Source: Gliomastix tumulicola
Taxonomy: Eukaryota > Ascomycota > Sordariomycetes > Hypocreales > Bionectriaceae
Length of the DNA stretch: 64,000 nucleotides
Assembly (NCBI GenBank): GCA_001599755.1
Contig: BCHX01000003.1
Span: 1,299,015 to 1,363,014 of the forward strand
Direction of reading: 5' to 3'
Below the pieces are notes generated by a model. That model saw only the letters and a program-made list of their open reading frames with translations, was not told the origin of the DNA and did no database searches. Made by a program: the position numbers and the translations under genes. Positions 33,320 to 46,168 of the stretch are shown piece by piece (the stretch's first letter is position 1; the number at the start of each line of letters is the position of its first letter).

Positions 33320-36300
33320 GATCTACACCACGTCGATTCGCAGCTGGGCAACATCGGCCGGCCGGCCGGGGTGCGCCTTGGCCTGTCCTTGTTGCACCGT
33401 CGGCCACAAGCACAGCCCATTCGCGGCCGTCGAACAATGTCTTGGGACCCCAGGGAAGCTGAGACAAAAACTCTTGTATTTCTTCTTTGCCAAAAGCCGA
33501 TGCCACGCCCCTTTCCCCAAATTCTGGAACATAATGGAACGCTAGTTCTTCCTCCTCGGCTCGCACACAACGTCGACTCTCGCTTGACCTGCATGCCACC
33601 ACGTTTTCCCCTCTCGTCTTCAGCCACCCCGGAGGTCGCATCCTCCACTTCTTCCCGCGGAACTACCGACCAAGACTTGATTTTTGTCTTGCCTCGATCG
33701 AACCTTTTTGCAACGTGATGCACCGATCGCTTACTTTTTTCTTTTTTCTCGGCGTATAACGAGGGAAAAGGGGGCGGTTTGTAATATTGCGTGCGCAGCT
33801 TACACGGCAGGAGGCGCCGAGGCAAGCGAGAGCTAGGCTCTGGTGTCACGCTTCGTCAGTTGTTTCGTTTCCTTCCCTCTGGTTTCTTTTTTTTTAATTC
33901 ACTCCTCGGCACCCCCCCTTTTCGGTCTCACCTGGTGGGCGCGAGTCTCTTGCCTCGAACGTTGTTTGGTTTGTTTGGAGTTTTGTCTCTCTTATCAACT
34001 ATTCCGTTTCGTTTCGGGTCTCGTATATATAAAAAGGCCCGGAGCACGACAGGCAAGACAAGAGAGACACATACTACGAGGAGGAACCGTGGGGTTTTCG
34101 CGAGCAAGGACAGATCAAAAATGGGAGGAGGTAGTGGCGGCGGCGGGCTGCGATGCGAAAGGAATGTCTGACAACGTCTGGGGGCAAGACAAGGCGATGC
34201 ATATACTGACTGTGTAACTAACCGCGGCCTTCGCCGGCCCGTACTTACTCAACTGCGCATTGATGGAGGTTGGGGGGACTCTGTGTTTTCGAGGCGAGGC
34301 GCAACTGATTTCTTCCTCTTTCGTGTTATCTGGCGTTTGGATGGGGTATTATCAGCTGCTGTTCTACTCGCCTATTTGTGTTTCGGTTTCAGCACAAGAT
34401 GATCGTAAACATATAGTTCTAACATATGTGCCCTCTGTTACGATGCAATACAATGCAATGCAATGCAATGGCAATCTTCGTTTGCGCCACGGCCGCGCCG
34501 GTCGTCGGATTGGCCGTGGCGGCTGAGGGATGAACTGATTGATGTCTCGGATCAACTTTACCGGGAGCAGATATAGACCGCCATGGCCGGGCACAAGGCC
34601 AAAACAATACTGAACCCGTCGCCGACGCGGGTTTGCTCTCTTCCATCAGCCTTTCATTTCACGCGAGGTCACGTTCCGGGGGCCGAGAGCGCCACGAAAG
34701 GTACCTTGATGTAATAACCCCCCCCCCCTTCCGCCCCCAGGCTTTGCCGAGTGCATCCTGGAGGGGAAAGGAAAGGGGGCGTGATGGAGGGGGGGTGAGT
34801 GAAGTCAAAACGTCCACACATGATGGATGTGGCCTGTAGGTACGTGCGCGGGATGCAGTGCAGTGCAGCGCGCATCGCATGCATGCAGGTGCCCCTCGCA
34901 TGAACAGGAACATCAGCAGCGGTTCGGGAAGTTCTGCTGCTGCGCGCTCTGATTTGCATGCCAGGATGGCCCCTCCCCCCTTGACCTTACTCCAACGTAA
35001 TATGTGTCGACAGAGTTGCAGTCAGGGCGGCTGCGAGGAGGGCACAGCTGCAGATGTACGTTAATTACCGGCATGAACTGCATCGGCAGGCCAAGGCCAG
35101 TCAATCTGACATTTGAAACCGCTCCCGTCTATATCAGACGAGGAACAGGTCATAGCCGATGCACGTAACCGCCTCCATCGTCAACGATTACATATCGAGA
35201 ATTCAACGTTGGCTGTGGGTTGGGTATGGCGCTTCGGGGAAGCCCGCCAGCAGGGGCCTATTACCAGATAGGCACGCCTCTGTTGCCCGCAAGGTGAGGC
35301 CTTTTCCCCAATGGGAAGTAAAAGTCGTGGGAGCGGCAGGCCTGTGAGGGTTAGCTGCTTCACATAGATCAAACCCGAAGGCTACCGCTGCTGAACTGCA
35401 TCTACAACGGCCGGAAGTGTTTCCAGCCGTCTGGCTCACTCCCACGGAGGAACTGCCAAACAGCGCTTCTTGTGGGGGTTTGGTTTGGCATCATATCTCC
35501 TTCAGTGTCGGAGGTGGGGTTGTTTTTCCATTCACCTGAGCTCTGTTAGTGGGCGGAAATTCTCCGTCCGTGATGACAGGTCCTGTAGTTCCAAGCTGGA
35601 TAGAGGAGGGGCGCTTCTTGTGACATGGATGCCATTGGCATGGCGTTTCCCACCTGAGCCTGCGGGAGATTGAGACTGGCCCGTTCTGGCGAACGGCTGA
35701 TTGCTGCATGAGAACCAACGGTCCAGACTGTGAAGTTGCTGCCATGAACGCTGCTTAACCGCCTCCAAGCCGGATATTAGGTAGGTTATTATTTGGCAAT
35801 CTGCTTCCTTGCCGAGCCCATCCTGGCCAAGGTCGCCAGAATAGGCTGAACACTGTCTGCTCCTAATCCTCCCTTGCAGGCATGCGGATTGCTGCATGAA
35901 TGTGATAGTATGGAATTAATCAAAAAATCCATCGGGAAGTCGACTGCCTGAATGGCCACTCGAGCTCCAGGCGTTCGGTGGTTGACGATCAGCGCTGTGG
36001 TGTTAATATTACCTGCGCAACTAAAGCACTTGTCGCGTGTTGTTGTTGCAACGATCAGGGCTGCAGGATGGTGCTTATGACAGGGACCAGGCGATGGGGT
36101 CTGGAGGGAAAGCAGGGCAGGCCGCCAGGCCAAGAGCAAGGGCAGGGCTGCAAGGGTGTCCAATTGCCATGTGCTTGAGCCGAGCACGCACCTACAGGCG
36201 GTCCTAGCTTCCTCGCGGTTGTCATTCTAGGAGGTCAAGGGCCCTGTGGGCTGTGATGGGCTCTGCCCCATGAGTGATGTGCGAGGTACGTATCAGTTCG

Positions 36301-37289
36301 GCGCTCATCTCCATGGTCCTCGCATGCCGGAAGCTTGCATCCTGAACCAAAGTCGACTTCTGTGCCCCGAAGACGCCGACCGTGGGACATGCATCTGTGC
36401 GACTCTCTGGGGTCGTATAGTCGCCCATCCACCCAGAGGGCGGGATCAGAGGATCTAGCAGGTGCATTCCCTTGTGGTGAGCGAATTACACAGGTGCATT
36501 AGCTTAGCCCACAATGCATGGGAGCAGCAGCAGCTGTTCTCTCCAGACCAGCAACGAGCTGTGTGCGCGATAATAATCCGTAGAATCTTTGATGAGAAGG
36601 GGCTTTGCAGCAACTGGTCCCGCATCGCATCCCCCTGTATGTTGATGTCGCGCCCCGCACATTCAAAACGAGCTACACCTTCCCTGATGTGTTACCTCCG
36701 AACTAGAGGGCAAGGCGATCAAGGTCCAGGGCCGGACGAACGGTCGACATCATCAGGTCGAGAGCATCATGTGAGGTCGTCGGCGTTTAGAGTTTGATTA
36801 TCGTGAGTCTGGTGAAGTGGCACATTGTCGAAAGGCCTAGCCCGCCGTCATGGACAGTCCCTCCACGTGGTGAAGCAGTATCGGTACGGGCTCATTACAC
36901 CTGGTAAGCCGCGTCGAAGAACTGCAAAGAGCTTTGAATGTCGTCACAGACTCGAGGGCTCGTTTGGTTGGCTCGGGGTGGTGCGCCTGTGAGAAAGCCA
37001 CTGATTGGGTACTATAGGTATGCCTTAGCCATACTGAGTATGCAAGAAGCAACCCGGTTCTCAGCAGTTGGGACCTTGGACCTTGGGAGATTAAGGTGGG
37101 ACTGTCATCGGCTCGGAACATTTAGCCACGCACTGGGCACCGGGCGGGCAATAAAATAATATGAAAATGCTAAAGGAGCTTGTTCGAGGCCCATGTCATC
37201 GGTTAGATCTGAGTTTCGGAACAGGCAAACCACCCATATCTGATTCTGGGCTGTCTATAGTCATGACGTGCGACTCGCCTGGGTGCTTA

Positions 37290-37349
37290 CCTGCCTGCCT
37301 GCCTGCCTGCATGCCCGGCTCTTTGGGCGCTCGCTCGCTCGCTCGCTCG
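37290..37349. repeat. Two adjacent tetranucleotide tracts
   Basis: A CCTG-type tetranucleotide run at about 37290-37310 is followed after about 18 bp by a GCTC-type run at about 37329-37349. Both lie in non-coding DNA. They are simple microsatellites, likely to vary in length between strains. Confidence 0.7.
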
Positions 37350-38440
37350 GCCCGAGAATTCTGAACGAGGTTGCAAGGTGTATGATTTCTATGATGCTTG
37401 GCAACGTTGAGGTTGGAAGAGGCTGGGAGGGTGGCGTCGATCAGATATCGCTACTAGCAAACCCTAAGGCTAAGGGTAGTCAGATGCGTGGCAACGGAGA
37501 GAAGTCGAGAGAAGATGGGTGGCGACAGAGTTCTCTACAGTCGACTTGGATCTGAGATGTGGCGAGAAACCAGTCAAAGTCAACTCGTTCCTCTTCGTCA
37601 CGATGGCCGAGGAGTGTGTCACCACCTTCCCTTGGATGTTTGAGCTGGGACATCCCTGGTGTCGAGGGGTACTCTCCTCACCCTGTTTACGCGCTGGCTG
37701 TGGTAAGTACTCCTCGCTAAGCAATCTGTCCCCAAATCACGAGGCGCTCCTGCCCTGAGATGGGGTTATGCAAGATGGCTTCAGGTTGGGAAAGAGCGCC
37801 TACCGCCTGCACTTCCACTTGTTAATTTCACGGGCTGGTGCTTCCAAGTCTTCGGCGGGCGCCAACAGGCAAAAATACGCCAGTGAAAGCATCCGGAGTA
37901 TCACTCGGACTTCATGGAGAAAACCTGAACGCCCCTGTCCTTGCGCCGGAAATTTTTGATATTTTCTCAGGGTGAGCGTGTCGTTCGGAGGTCAGCTTTC
38001 CCGCCGTCTCCAACTAAAGTTCAGGCCTGCAGCTTCACAGCGGTGGGAATTTCGCGGGGTACCTTCCCATCTCGAGGTAGTGCCCTGCGCCGGCGGTTTT
38101 GTAACCATCCTAGGGAGGTACGCAGAGAAGGTACCGCAGGTGCGCAGGTCGTCGAGGACCTGACCTTGAGTAACCGCGAACCACTGAGCCAAGAAGCACA
38201 TGCGTGAAAGCTGATCCACTGCTCTGGACTCCACTGCCATTGGAGCGCTAGATGTGGAGCGGTCCTGTTTGTGGGAAAGAGCTTGGAGGGTTGGAGTTGG
38301 ACTAACGCTGGAGGTAGGTACCCGATGCAACGTCCTGATCGCGCCTGCCCGACGTGCGTTTTCGCCGCTTTTAACAACGTCGGTTAGTACCTGCCTCCTC
38401 CCTCCAGACTTCTGGATGTGGTTGGGGCCTGCGCCATCGG

Positions 38441-38480
38441 CAGCCACTGGCAGCCACTGGCTTCCACTGGCTTCCACTGG
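38441..38480. repeat. Tandem decamer array
   Basis: Two copies of CAGCCACTGG followed by two of CTTCCACTGG. The first unit differs by one base from the decamer array at 298-327. Non-coding. Confidence 0.85.
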
Positions 38481-38880
38481 CTGTGTGGGCGCCGATGCAG
38501 AGCCTACAGGAATGCAAGGGCCGCTTGTCGATAGAATTCAGATCCCCGGCCGGCAGAGAGGAGAAGGTTCCGGGGGGCGGTCATGGAACCGTCATGAGGA
38601 CGTTCTGTGAGAGGGCTGATGTCGAGAGTTGGATTGGAGGGGCGACGAGCTAGCCTCGGCTCGACCAGACCGCCGGGCTTCTGGCCTGCCTAGGAGGTCG
38701 GAACTGCCCTAGGCCGATGATCCCATGTTTCAAGGCCCTGGGCGTCACAGCGTACAGACCGCACTAGCCCTCCCCTGCATCCTTACGTAGTGCCATGCAC
38801 CACCAGTAACACAGCACACCGCCAGGCCGGGGGATAAGTCTCTGGTGTGTGTACTGTGGCCCACAGCGGCTTAAGGAGAC

Positions 38881-38904
38881 CGTTGGCGCGTTGGCGCGTT
38901 GGCG
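38881..38904. repeat. Tandem octamer array
   Basis: Three perfect copies of the octamer CGTTGGCG in non-coding DNA. Confidence 0.85.
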
Positions 38905-39573
38905 GCATGCTAGAGGCACTCGATCGGTGCTTGTGGATGGACTAGAGGCGTGGTAGCTGTGACAGTCTTGCAGCTTGAGATGCATGCATGCATGCATGCA
39001 CATGCGGACGGCGGCAAGTAGATTCTGCACACTGATATCATGGGCCTCAGTCCCTGTCGGTATTTGTTGTTAGGGCGCAGAAAACCACCACCAGTGTTGT
39101 CGGCGACCCTCACAATGAGAGATAAACAAGCGTCAGATGGCTACAGACGCTAGGCTATCGGCTGGAGACACGACTCCCGGGCAGTTCTAGCCCTTGCGTA
39201 AAGCTCCTAGCAAGAACTCCTACTCCGTACCTACCTCGCGGTGTGTCTGTCGTCATGTTCAGAACTGCCTTTGCGTATCCGTACTGCTAGAGCATATTCC
39301 GCAAGGTGTACGGGGCAAAGGAGGCTTTCTGATCCCACGCCGTTGGAATCCCCCCCGGAGAAAACTGGGATACTCCGGCTTCGCAAGGCTTGAAGCGCGT
39401 CTGAAGGGAACCAGGAGCCCTGGTAGGACACCTGGTAGGTAGGTCGAGATAGTTGCGGCGGCTGGTGTTTGCGCCCTTGGAATCATCACGGCCGAATCAT
39501 GAGGCGCGAGAAAGTTTTCTTTAGCACAGAGCACCTGGGGCCCTTGCTGAAATGCGATTTCCCGGCTACTCTT

Positions 39574-39597
39574 GCTGCTGCTGCTGCTGCTGCTGCT
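39574..39597. repeat. CTG trinucleotide repeat
   Basis: About eight uninterrupted CTG units in non-coding sequence. Confidence 0.8.
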
Positions 39598-42171
39598 ACC
39601 ACCGTCGGTGGCTGGATCTTGTCCCCCAAAGTGGTTGTGTCGTAAAACTTGGAATGAAGCAACCCACACACCCACCCGTACCTTCCTTCAACTTAGCATG
39701 TGCCTATTTGGTAAAGTTGGCTTCAACGGTGACGCCACCAACGACTCGAATAATTTTCGGGGCTTTCTCTTCCCTTGCCTCGTCTGAAGGGCTCCTCCGG
39801 CGATGCGATGTGACGACGCACGTCGTGAGGAAAAGTGGCGGACCCAGCCCTGTCGCCCTCATCAAATTTGTTCCCTGGGGTGTGCATGCACTTGCACAGA
39901 CCCTGCCCCTGACGGCCGATGCAAGTACCTATACCATCAGCAATATTACCGAACCTGCTACGTGATCCCTCGTGGTCCCCTGGTCCAGCTCTAAGATTGT
40001 GTGCGCGCACATGGCTACGACGTCGTCCGATGCGACCCATGCTCGTCTTCCCCTCTCATCTCTCTTAGCAGTTTTAGAAGGGTGAGTAGCCCGCTCGAAT
40101 CCACCTCCACGGGGGTCCAACTTCTGCTAACGGCGGGAGGTGTGTGCAGCTGAGGTACCTCAACGCTCCCTGCTGGCTTTTGCCATGCATTATCGCCCAT
40201 CAGTCCGTCTCGCTGCTCGGTACGGCGCACAAGCTTTCCTCCACATGACTCCAAAAAAACCAACCGACGTCTGCCACACTCTCCAACGCGCACCGCAACC
40301 GCACTAATACGCACACCACCACTCGCCAACTAGTCTGCCACACCCTCCACCAGCAAGGCCAGTCTCGATGGATCTCGCTCCAAGTCTCTTCTCGACTGCT
40401 TCTCTCGCTGAAAAGCTTAGATCTGAGAAGGGTCATTTGACCTGGGCACCCGCCACGAATCTGCCAAACTCTCTCGGCCACTAGCGGATCTCTTTCGCCA
40501 TGACAGCCCACGAGACAAGACAGTTTCGGGGGAACAAGACACCCAAACGGTAAGGTACTAGTAGACAGATTTGGAAAAAAGGGAAAAAAAGAAGGTCTCG
40601 TTTCTCGCACACTAAAACTCTCTGGTCTACCTCGCCTTAGGTTTCCTACCTCGTTCGCCCAGCGGGCGCAGAACTGGGAAAGCCGCTTGTAAGCCACTCA
40701 ACTCGGCCGTCTCTCCCCAGTACCTGTCCCTCCTCGTTTGATTTTCTTCACACTCCATACCTCTTTGTCTTTTCCTATCCCTACGCCTGCGTCTCGAGCA
40801 TCCATACCTGAAAATAGCGGTGCTGGTATAACCGCCCGCCTCCTCAAGTCACTCTGTTTCGCTTGTGCTAGGATGTACCGAGTGCTTCACCCGTGGCCAA
40901 CTGTCTTGCTGCCATCCCGGCCATAGAAGTCCTCCCTCTCCACCCCGTCGAGAGCCAAGGTGTGGAGGTAAGGAGAATCGACGGGTCAATAGACGACGAA
41001 CCTGTCACTCGACCGAACTCCTGAGAATCCAGCTCCCACTCACAATCCCAAACCGCGCCTACTCTAACATCAAAAATCGGAGAATTATCCCTCGCAGCGC
41101 AGGGGCCAGGGGATCGTCGACAAACTGTTGATATTATATCACAGCACAGTCCTCCTTCAACTTCCTCCTGGCTGGCACTAACAAGCTAGGCTCCGACCGG
41201 GGGCCCTTGAACCGTTACCGACCCTAGCTGGTACCGTGTAGGTTATCAACACGCCCCCCAGTTATTACCAAAGAGGAGAGGGACCACCAGTTGCACAAAA
41301 ACCCGACACGGAGCCGCCTGAACCTGCCAGGATTGTCTTGTCTCTCTTAAGTTTCGAGCTCATCGTCGCCGTCTTCGTCGCCGTCACGATATATAGACGT
41401 CTTGTGCCACCGCTCTGGCACCACCCATTGCCTCCACGTCCCGCGCCTGGGCTGCCACCTTTCGGCCGTTCTGCGACATCGTCTCTGTAGCTGACCGACT
41501 CCACCACCGAGAGCAACGACCTTCATTGCTGTGTTGTGGCATGCTGTACCACAACGGCTCCTAGATTCGCTGCCTCTCGTGCCACAGTGCAGCATCTTGT
41601 CTCACGTCCGCTCCTTATGTCTGTCCTTGTCGTCTTCCTTCATGTCTTTTGAGCAACGGTACTGCCCGGCCGGCTTCACTTGGTATTAATTAGAGAGGAC
41701 CAGCCCTTCTCTATAGTCCTGCCCCTCGCCCAAGAACCGACTGGGACCAGCTGGACCCCGCAGGTTGCTACTAGGCTTCTCTTTCTTGCTGCTTTGGGTA
41801 TCCCCTCCTCGCCCTGGAAGTCTTGTTGATCGATCTCTCTCGGACCGAGTCAGCAGGCCCGGTCAAGAACCGAGAACAGCCTCCGAGTTGCAGCAAAGCC
41901 TCGAACCTCAGTCAGTCAGTCATTGCCCAAGAAACCGCCTCTTGGAATCTAGGTCTTGTTGACAGTCTATAGGGCATGTCCAGAGCTAGTAGAGTCGCCG
42001 CTTCACCCTCACCCGACCTGTCCTTTGGCGTCACTCCTTAGCTGTCTTCCGCCTGTTCTTGATCCCGGAGAGTTGCAACCGGTGGAGGGAAGACAAGGCA
42101 AAGGCACCTTGTGGACGGAGTTCCCCCGCCTCCTGCTTCTAATAGAGCACGTTGCAGGAGCTTCCATATTC

Positions 42172-44706
42172 ATGCCCCTCTTCGACTTGATCCTTTCGAC
42201 ACCAACAGCTGCCCACGATCAGCGCCGTGGAACATCTGACAAGGCCGACACCTTGCTGAACCCGCCCTGGGCGCCGGAACGAGTAGACACCGGGGCTCTT
42301 CGGGCGTACCCATCACCGCCCATGTCGGGCTCTCCCCCTCCATCGCAGAAGGCACCACCAGTCGCTGGCGATGCCCCCCCGAGACCGATAGGCCACCTGC
42401 CGCCCACTTCTCACCACGATGCTTTTCGCCTTAGCTCGACACGACCACCCCCCATCGATCCACGGCTCCCGCAAGGACAACTCCCCGGCCAGGAAGCCTA
42501 CGGAAGGCTTCCCCACGAGCAGCCTATGGAGAGAATGGCATACGGTTACCAGCAACAGAGTCCGCTCGAGGCGCCGCCTCGCCCGCTATCTTTCCCTCCG
42601 CAGGGACTCCCGAGCCTGTCACAGCCACAGCCGTTTACACCTACGACTGGGCCAGGTGGGCAGTTAGGTTATGCGATGCCTGGCAGAGCGCACCCTTCCG
42701 ACACTCAGCAGTTTGCCACGTCTCCCAAGTCCCAAAGAAAAGTCAAGGGCCATGTTGCTTCTGCCTGCGTGCCGTGCAAACGGGCTCATCTTCGGTAAGG
42801 CCTTCGACTCTAGTATCGGTGAGGGAAGGTGGTGTAGTCGTGATTGCTAACGTTTTGTTATCTTCTAGATGCGATTGTACGTATACGACTCTCTTTTTTT
42901 TTCGTCTAGCCCCTTTTGCTCCCTGTCTTTTGTCGGGGTTTCGGAACCTCAGCCTTGATCATACTCGAGTTGTCTCACCGCAAGAGCTCCCATTGGCTTG
43001 GAGCCTTGCACACGTTGTCAGTTACACAGACTCTGTTGATGCTGCATGTTCCCGCAGCTTGTTTTGGAGCTGTGCTCTGGCTTGTGGTTGCATTGGTCCA
43101 CCCATGCAATGCTACGCTTGTGCTACCTGCTTTTAACAGGATCAGTCTTTTACGTGGGCCACAAGCAAGCGCACACTCGTCAGGAACTGGCTGGACTCGA
43201 CTCGGGGTTTTCACAAAGTCCACTGTGCAACGTCAGACAACTGTGTGGCATGCCTGCTGGATTAGATTCCAGGGCGCTCGCAAAGACTGCCGCGTTGAAC
43301 CCCCTAACAAGACAATTCGGCACAGTAAGGCTGGGCCTCGCTTCTGGCCCCCAGCTAGCCCCCACAACAGTAGCTACCAAAGCCCCTAGGTTGAATTGGC
43401 AAGGGACGCACTGGGAAAGGAAAACCGCTGCCGAGTTACACAAGAGCAAGTGCTTTTCGTGATTCATTCAACCACCACCCCAGTCTCTTCAGCAACTTGC
43501 GGTGACGAGAAACGGGGTAGCATTCAGAAGCTAACTGGCATAGCACAACGACCCTGCTCAAGGTGCCTGACGAACGGCAAAGAGGACAACTGCCACGATG
43601 TGGTGCACAAGAAGAGAGGCCGACCGAGACTAAGAGACGACAGAGAGACACGGTTCGATATAACACGGCAACCGATACCACAACATGAGGGGTTGTCGAG
43701 GTCCTTAAGTGTGTACTCACAACCCGGGCCGGAGATCAGGTAAACTCCCCTGCCTGAGTAGGGATGCCATGTTGGCTGTTCAAGCGACTAATTTTGACCA
43801 AGATATCAAGAGCGCAGTCTGGCTGGCGCCCCAGACTATCGCCAGTTCCCACCTCAGCCCGCGGAGCCCGTCGCATACTTGACCATGAACTTCGAATTCG
43901 CAAAGGCCTCGGAGTTGTTCTCGCAGTCGATAGGTGGTCTCCAGAATCGTCGAACGCTGGGCGAGGTAGTCACTCCCCCTGAGAGAGACAAGGTGTCGAG
44001 GCTCCGGGAACAGATGAGTCTCGAGCAGAAGCGGAGGGAGCCAAACTACCTCCCTCCTATTTTGGATCGAGGCGAACATATTTTCCAGTCTCTCGGCTTC
44101 ACTGCGGAGGATATCGCAAGATACCCTCTTGGCCCACAAGACCACATGACGTTCTCGCTTCCAGATGGACGCCCTCGTCTGCTCACGTTTCGAATCGGTC
44201 TTGCCAAAGAGGGCTCTTTCTACTTCATCGTCCTTGTCCTGGCGGCCGAGCCTCGCCTATCGTATCCAATGTCGTCGCCACACGAGCGGCCACCTACGGC
44301 GGGATACCAGGCAGTACCCCCTCCTCAGCGACCAATATACGAAGGGCATCGACGAGACTCAGGCCCATATCAACAAGCATACGACCCGTCGCAACCACCA
44401 CCGAGGCATATGATGGCTGGGCCACCACATGGGCCCGGGGTTGGTGCCATGGGGCCTCCGATCCCATACTCAGGCCCTCCAAGGCAGGAGCAGGCCGCAC
44501 ACCCGCTATATCACCCCTCACGCAGCGAGCCTCTGGTGCCTCCACAGGACCCTCGCACTTCGTTTCAGCTGCCGCCGATAATGGTACCAGAGGAGCGTGG
44601 GATGCCCGGCAGAGAGCCCGGCCGACCACAGCGTGATGAGCGTTCCGGACGTGTCGACATAGGTGGACTTATCGAGAAGCAGGAAGGGCCGGGCCAGTCG
44701 CACTAG
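42172..44706 (+). CDS. Zn(II)2Cys6 transcription factor with PAS-like C-terminal region
   Basis: Exons 42172-42794, 42869-42876 (eight bases), 43544-43739 and 43818-44706 give 571 residues. The DNA-binding zinc cluster, at about 199-227, is canonical only after splicing: C-x2-C-x6-C-x5-C-x2-C-x8-C (CVPC, KRAHLRCD, SQRPCSRC, LTNGKEDNC). It is followed by a basic AT-hook-like segment KKRGRPRLRDD. The microexon supplies the end of Arg208, the third Cys, the Asp and the first base of the next codon. The N-terminal 190 residues are Pro-, Ser- and Gln-rich and probably disordered. The C-terminal half has a folded block (MNFEFAKASELFSQS, then FRIGLAKEGSFYFIVL) resembling the PAS-like part of AcuK/AcuM/Ert1-type regulators, then a long Pro-rich tail. 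Those regulate gluconeogenesis, but that link is only suggestive. Start ATG 42172 is the first in frame. Targets are unknown. Confidence 0.82.
42877..43543 (+). other. 667-nt intron inside the zinc cluster
   Basis: This intron follows the eight-base exon and is several times longer than the other introns in the window (55-205 nt). It has a GTACGT donor and a GCTAAC branch-type site about 8 nt before a TAG acceptor. Several short open frames lie inside, none with a recognisable product. Confidence 0.65.
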
Positions 44707-46168
44707 TACCGCAGCCAGCCGCCTTCAACGCTCCAGATATAAGTGTTCACCATCTTCGGGGGTTTGCTGCCCCTCTTTAGCTGCAAGAGCCAGACTCTTC
44801 TTCACCGACATCACGATTCCCCTGGAGTCCCCTTCTTTCTATGTCTCTTTTCTCTTCTTGGTTCGTTCTTCAGTTGGCTTCTATTTCTTCTTTATGGCAT
44901 CCCGCCCTTTTGACTTTGCTTGTGGTCTTCAAACAACTCTTACATACGGGGACGGTCGATGGCAAGAGCGGTGAAAGCCTTCCCTCGTCCAACCGTAGTG
45001 TAAGAAGAAAAAGGGGTTGTGTAATCACGGCGGGATGCAGGGCGCGGGTTGCGTGGAAAACCGTGGCGGATGATGTGGAAATGGGGTAAGGAGAAAGGGG
45101 CAGGGAAAGGGGGAAGCCGAGTCCTTTGCCTCGACTCTTAGCTGGCGTTAATGTTTCTTTTACTTTTACTTTTACTTTTACTTTTCTTTTTTTCCTTTCA
45201 TGTTTATGGGCCTAATGGGAGTTCTCTGTACGATACGATTGATGAGGGACCAATTGGCGGCCTTGATCTTGCTTTGATCATGGCACTAGAGTCGTTCTGA
45301 ATAGAGGAGGAATCTGACAAGTTTATTGGGATGATAGGATAAGAGAGACAAGCTGTTGTCTTTCTTCGTTTTTTATCTGATGATACAGCGTGGCACCATC
45401 AACACGAGATGGTATGATCTTCCCTGCGACTAACCAAAGCAACAGCGGCAGCAACAATAACTTTGCAGACAAGATATGCAGACTCAACCATAACCAAGAG
45501 TACAAGAAGCAGAAGGCGAAGGAGGCGAAGAAGAAGAGGCAGCAAAAGAAGCCAAAGAATTGAAGGAGAAGAATGTTAACCCCCCCAAAAAAGGTAGAGA
45601 GGAATACAGCCAAAGAAGTGAAAGAAGAAAAGGGAAAAAAGACAGAAGAAGAAAGAAAAAAAGAGCTACACAAAGGTAGGAGATTGGCAGTAGTGGCAAC
45701 CTATTGGTACACTGTGGGAAAACCCGCAGGCAGGTTTGGTTTGTCTTCGCCTGAGTTACCGAGAACTGAGGATGCTGGGACGTGCTGCCGGGACGTGCTG
45801 CCGGCCTCTTGGCGGAGTAGAGCGCCCATTGAAAGTGCTCTTTCTGGCTGGACTTGGTGGTGGAAATCCAAGGCTGCTATTGGCTTGGGTTTTGTCCCGA
45901 ACTCCTGAAGCAAGTCAGGCTGGTTCGCACTTTCGTGCTCGGGATCCTCGATGTCAAGGCTTGTTGAAGGCTTTGACCTGGGCCGACTGGGCACGCCTCT
46001 TACGGTCGACCTGCTGGTGTTGGCATGAATGACTGTGGACGGTGACAGAAGGCAAGCTGGCTTTGTTCGACGCACTATCGGAGGAAGATGTTGTTGACGA
46101 TGCTCGTATTAGATGGTGGAGTCTTGTCCTGTACGCAGGACGTACAGGACCGAAGATATCCGGTTGGT
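44707..46168. other. Intergenic stretch
   Basis: About 1.5 kb between two convergent genes. It is mostly the likely 3' UTRs of the zinc-cluster gene and the disordered-protein gene. It contains four copies of TTTTAC at 45158-45181 and a purine-rich tract near 45560-45670. No gene is seen. Confidence 0.6.
45158..45181. repeat. TTTTAC hexanucleotide repeat
   Basis: Four perfect copies in the 3' flank of the zinc-cluster transcription factor gene, followed by a T-rich tract. Confidence 0.85.

Larger units (their letters stand above)
33320..42171. other. Long gene-empty stretch upstream of a zinc-cluster regulator
   Basis: About 8.9 kb without a convincing gene. The first 1 kb is the likely 3' UTR of Lon. 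The last 1.5-2 kb is CT-rich and reads as the leader of the Zn(II)2Cys6 gene. The middle holds many short open frames with no domain or splice logic. Tandem repeats include CAATG near 34451-34470, CCTG and GCTC arrays near 37290-37349, decamers at 38441-38480, octamers at 38881-38904, GCAT near 38981-39000 and CTG at 39574-39597. No transposon ends or coding remnants were recognised. Confidence 0.6.

Noticed and set aside
37519..37758. 80-codon frame with a protein-like look (SFLFVTMAEECVTTFPWMF)
   Set aside because: It has no ATG at its start, no recognisable domain and no neighbouring exons that would extend it.
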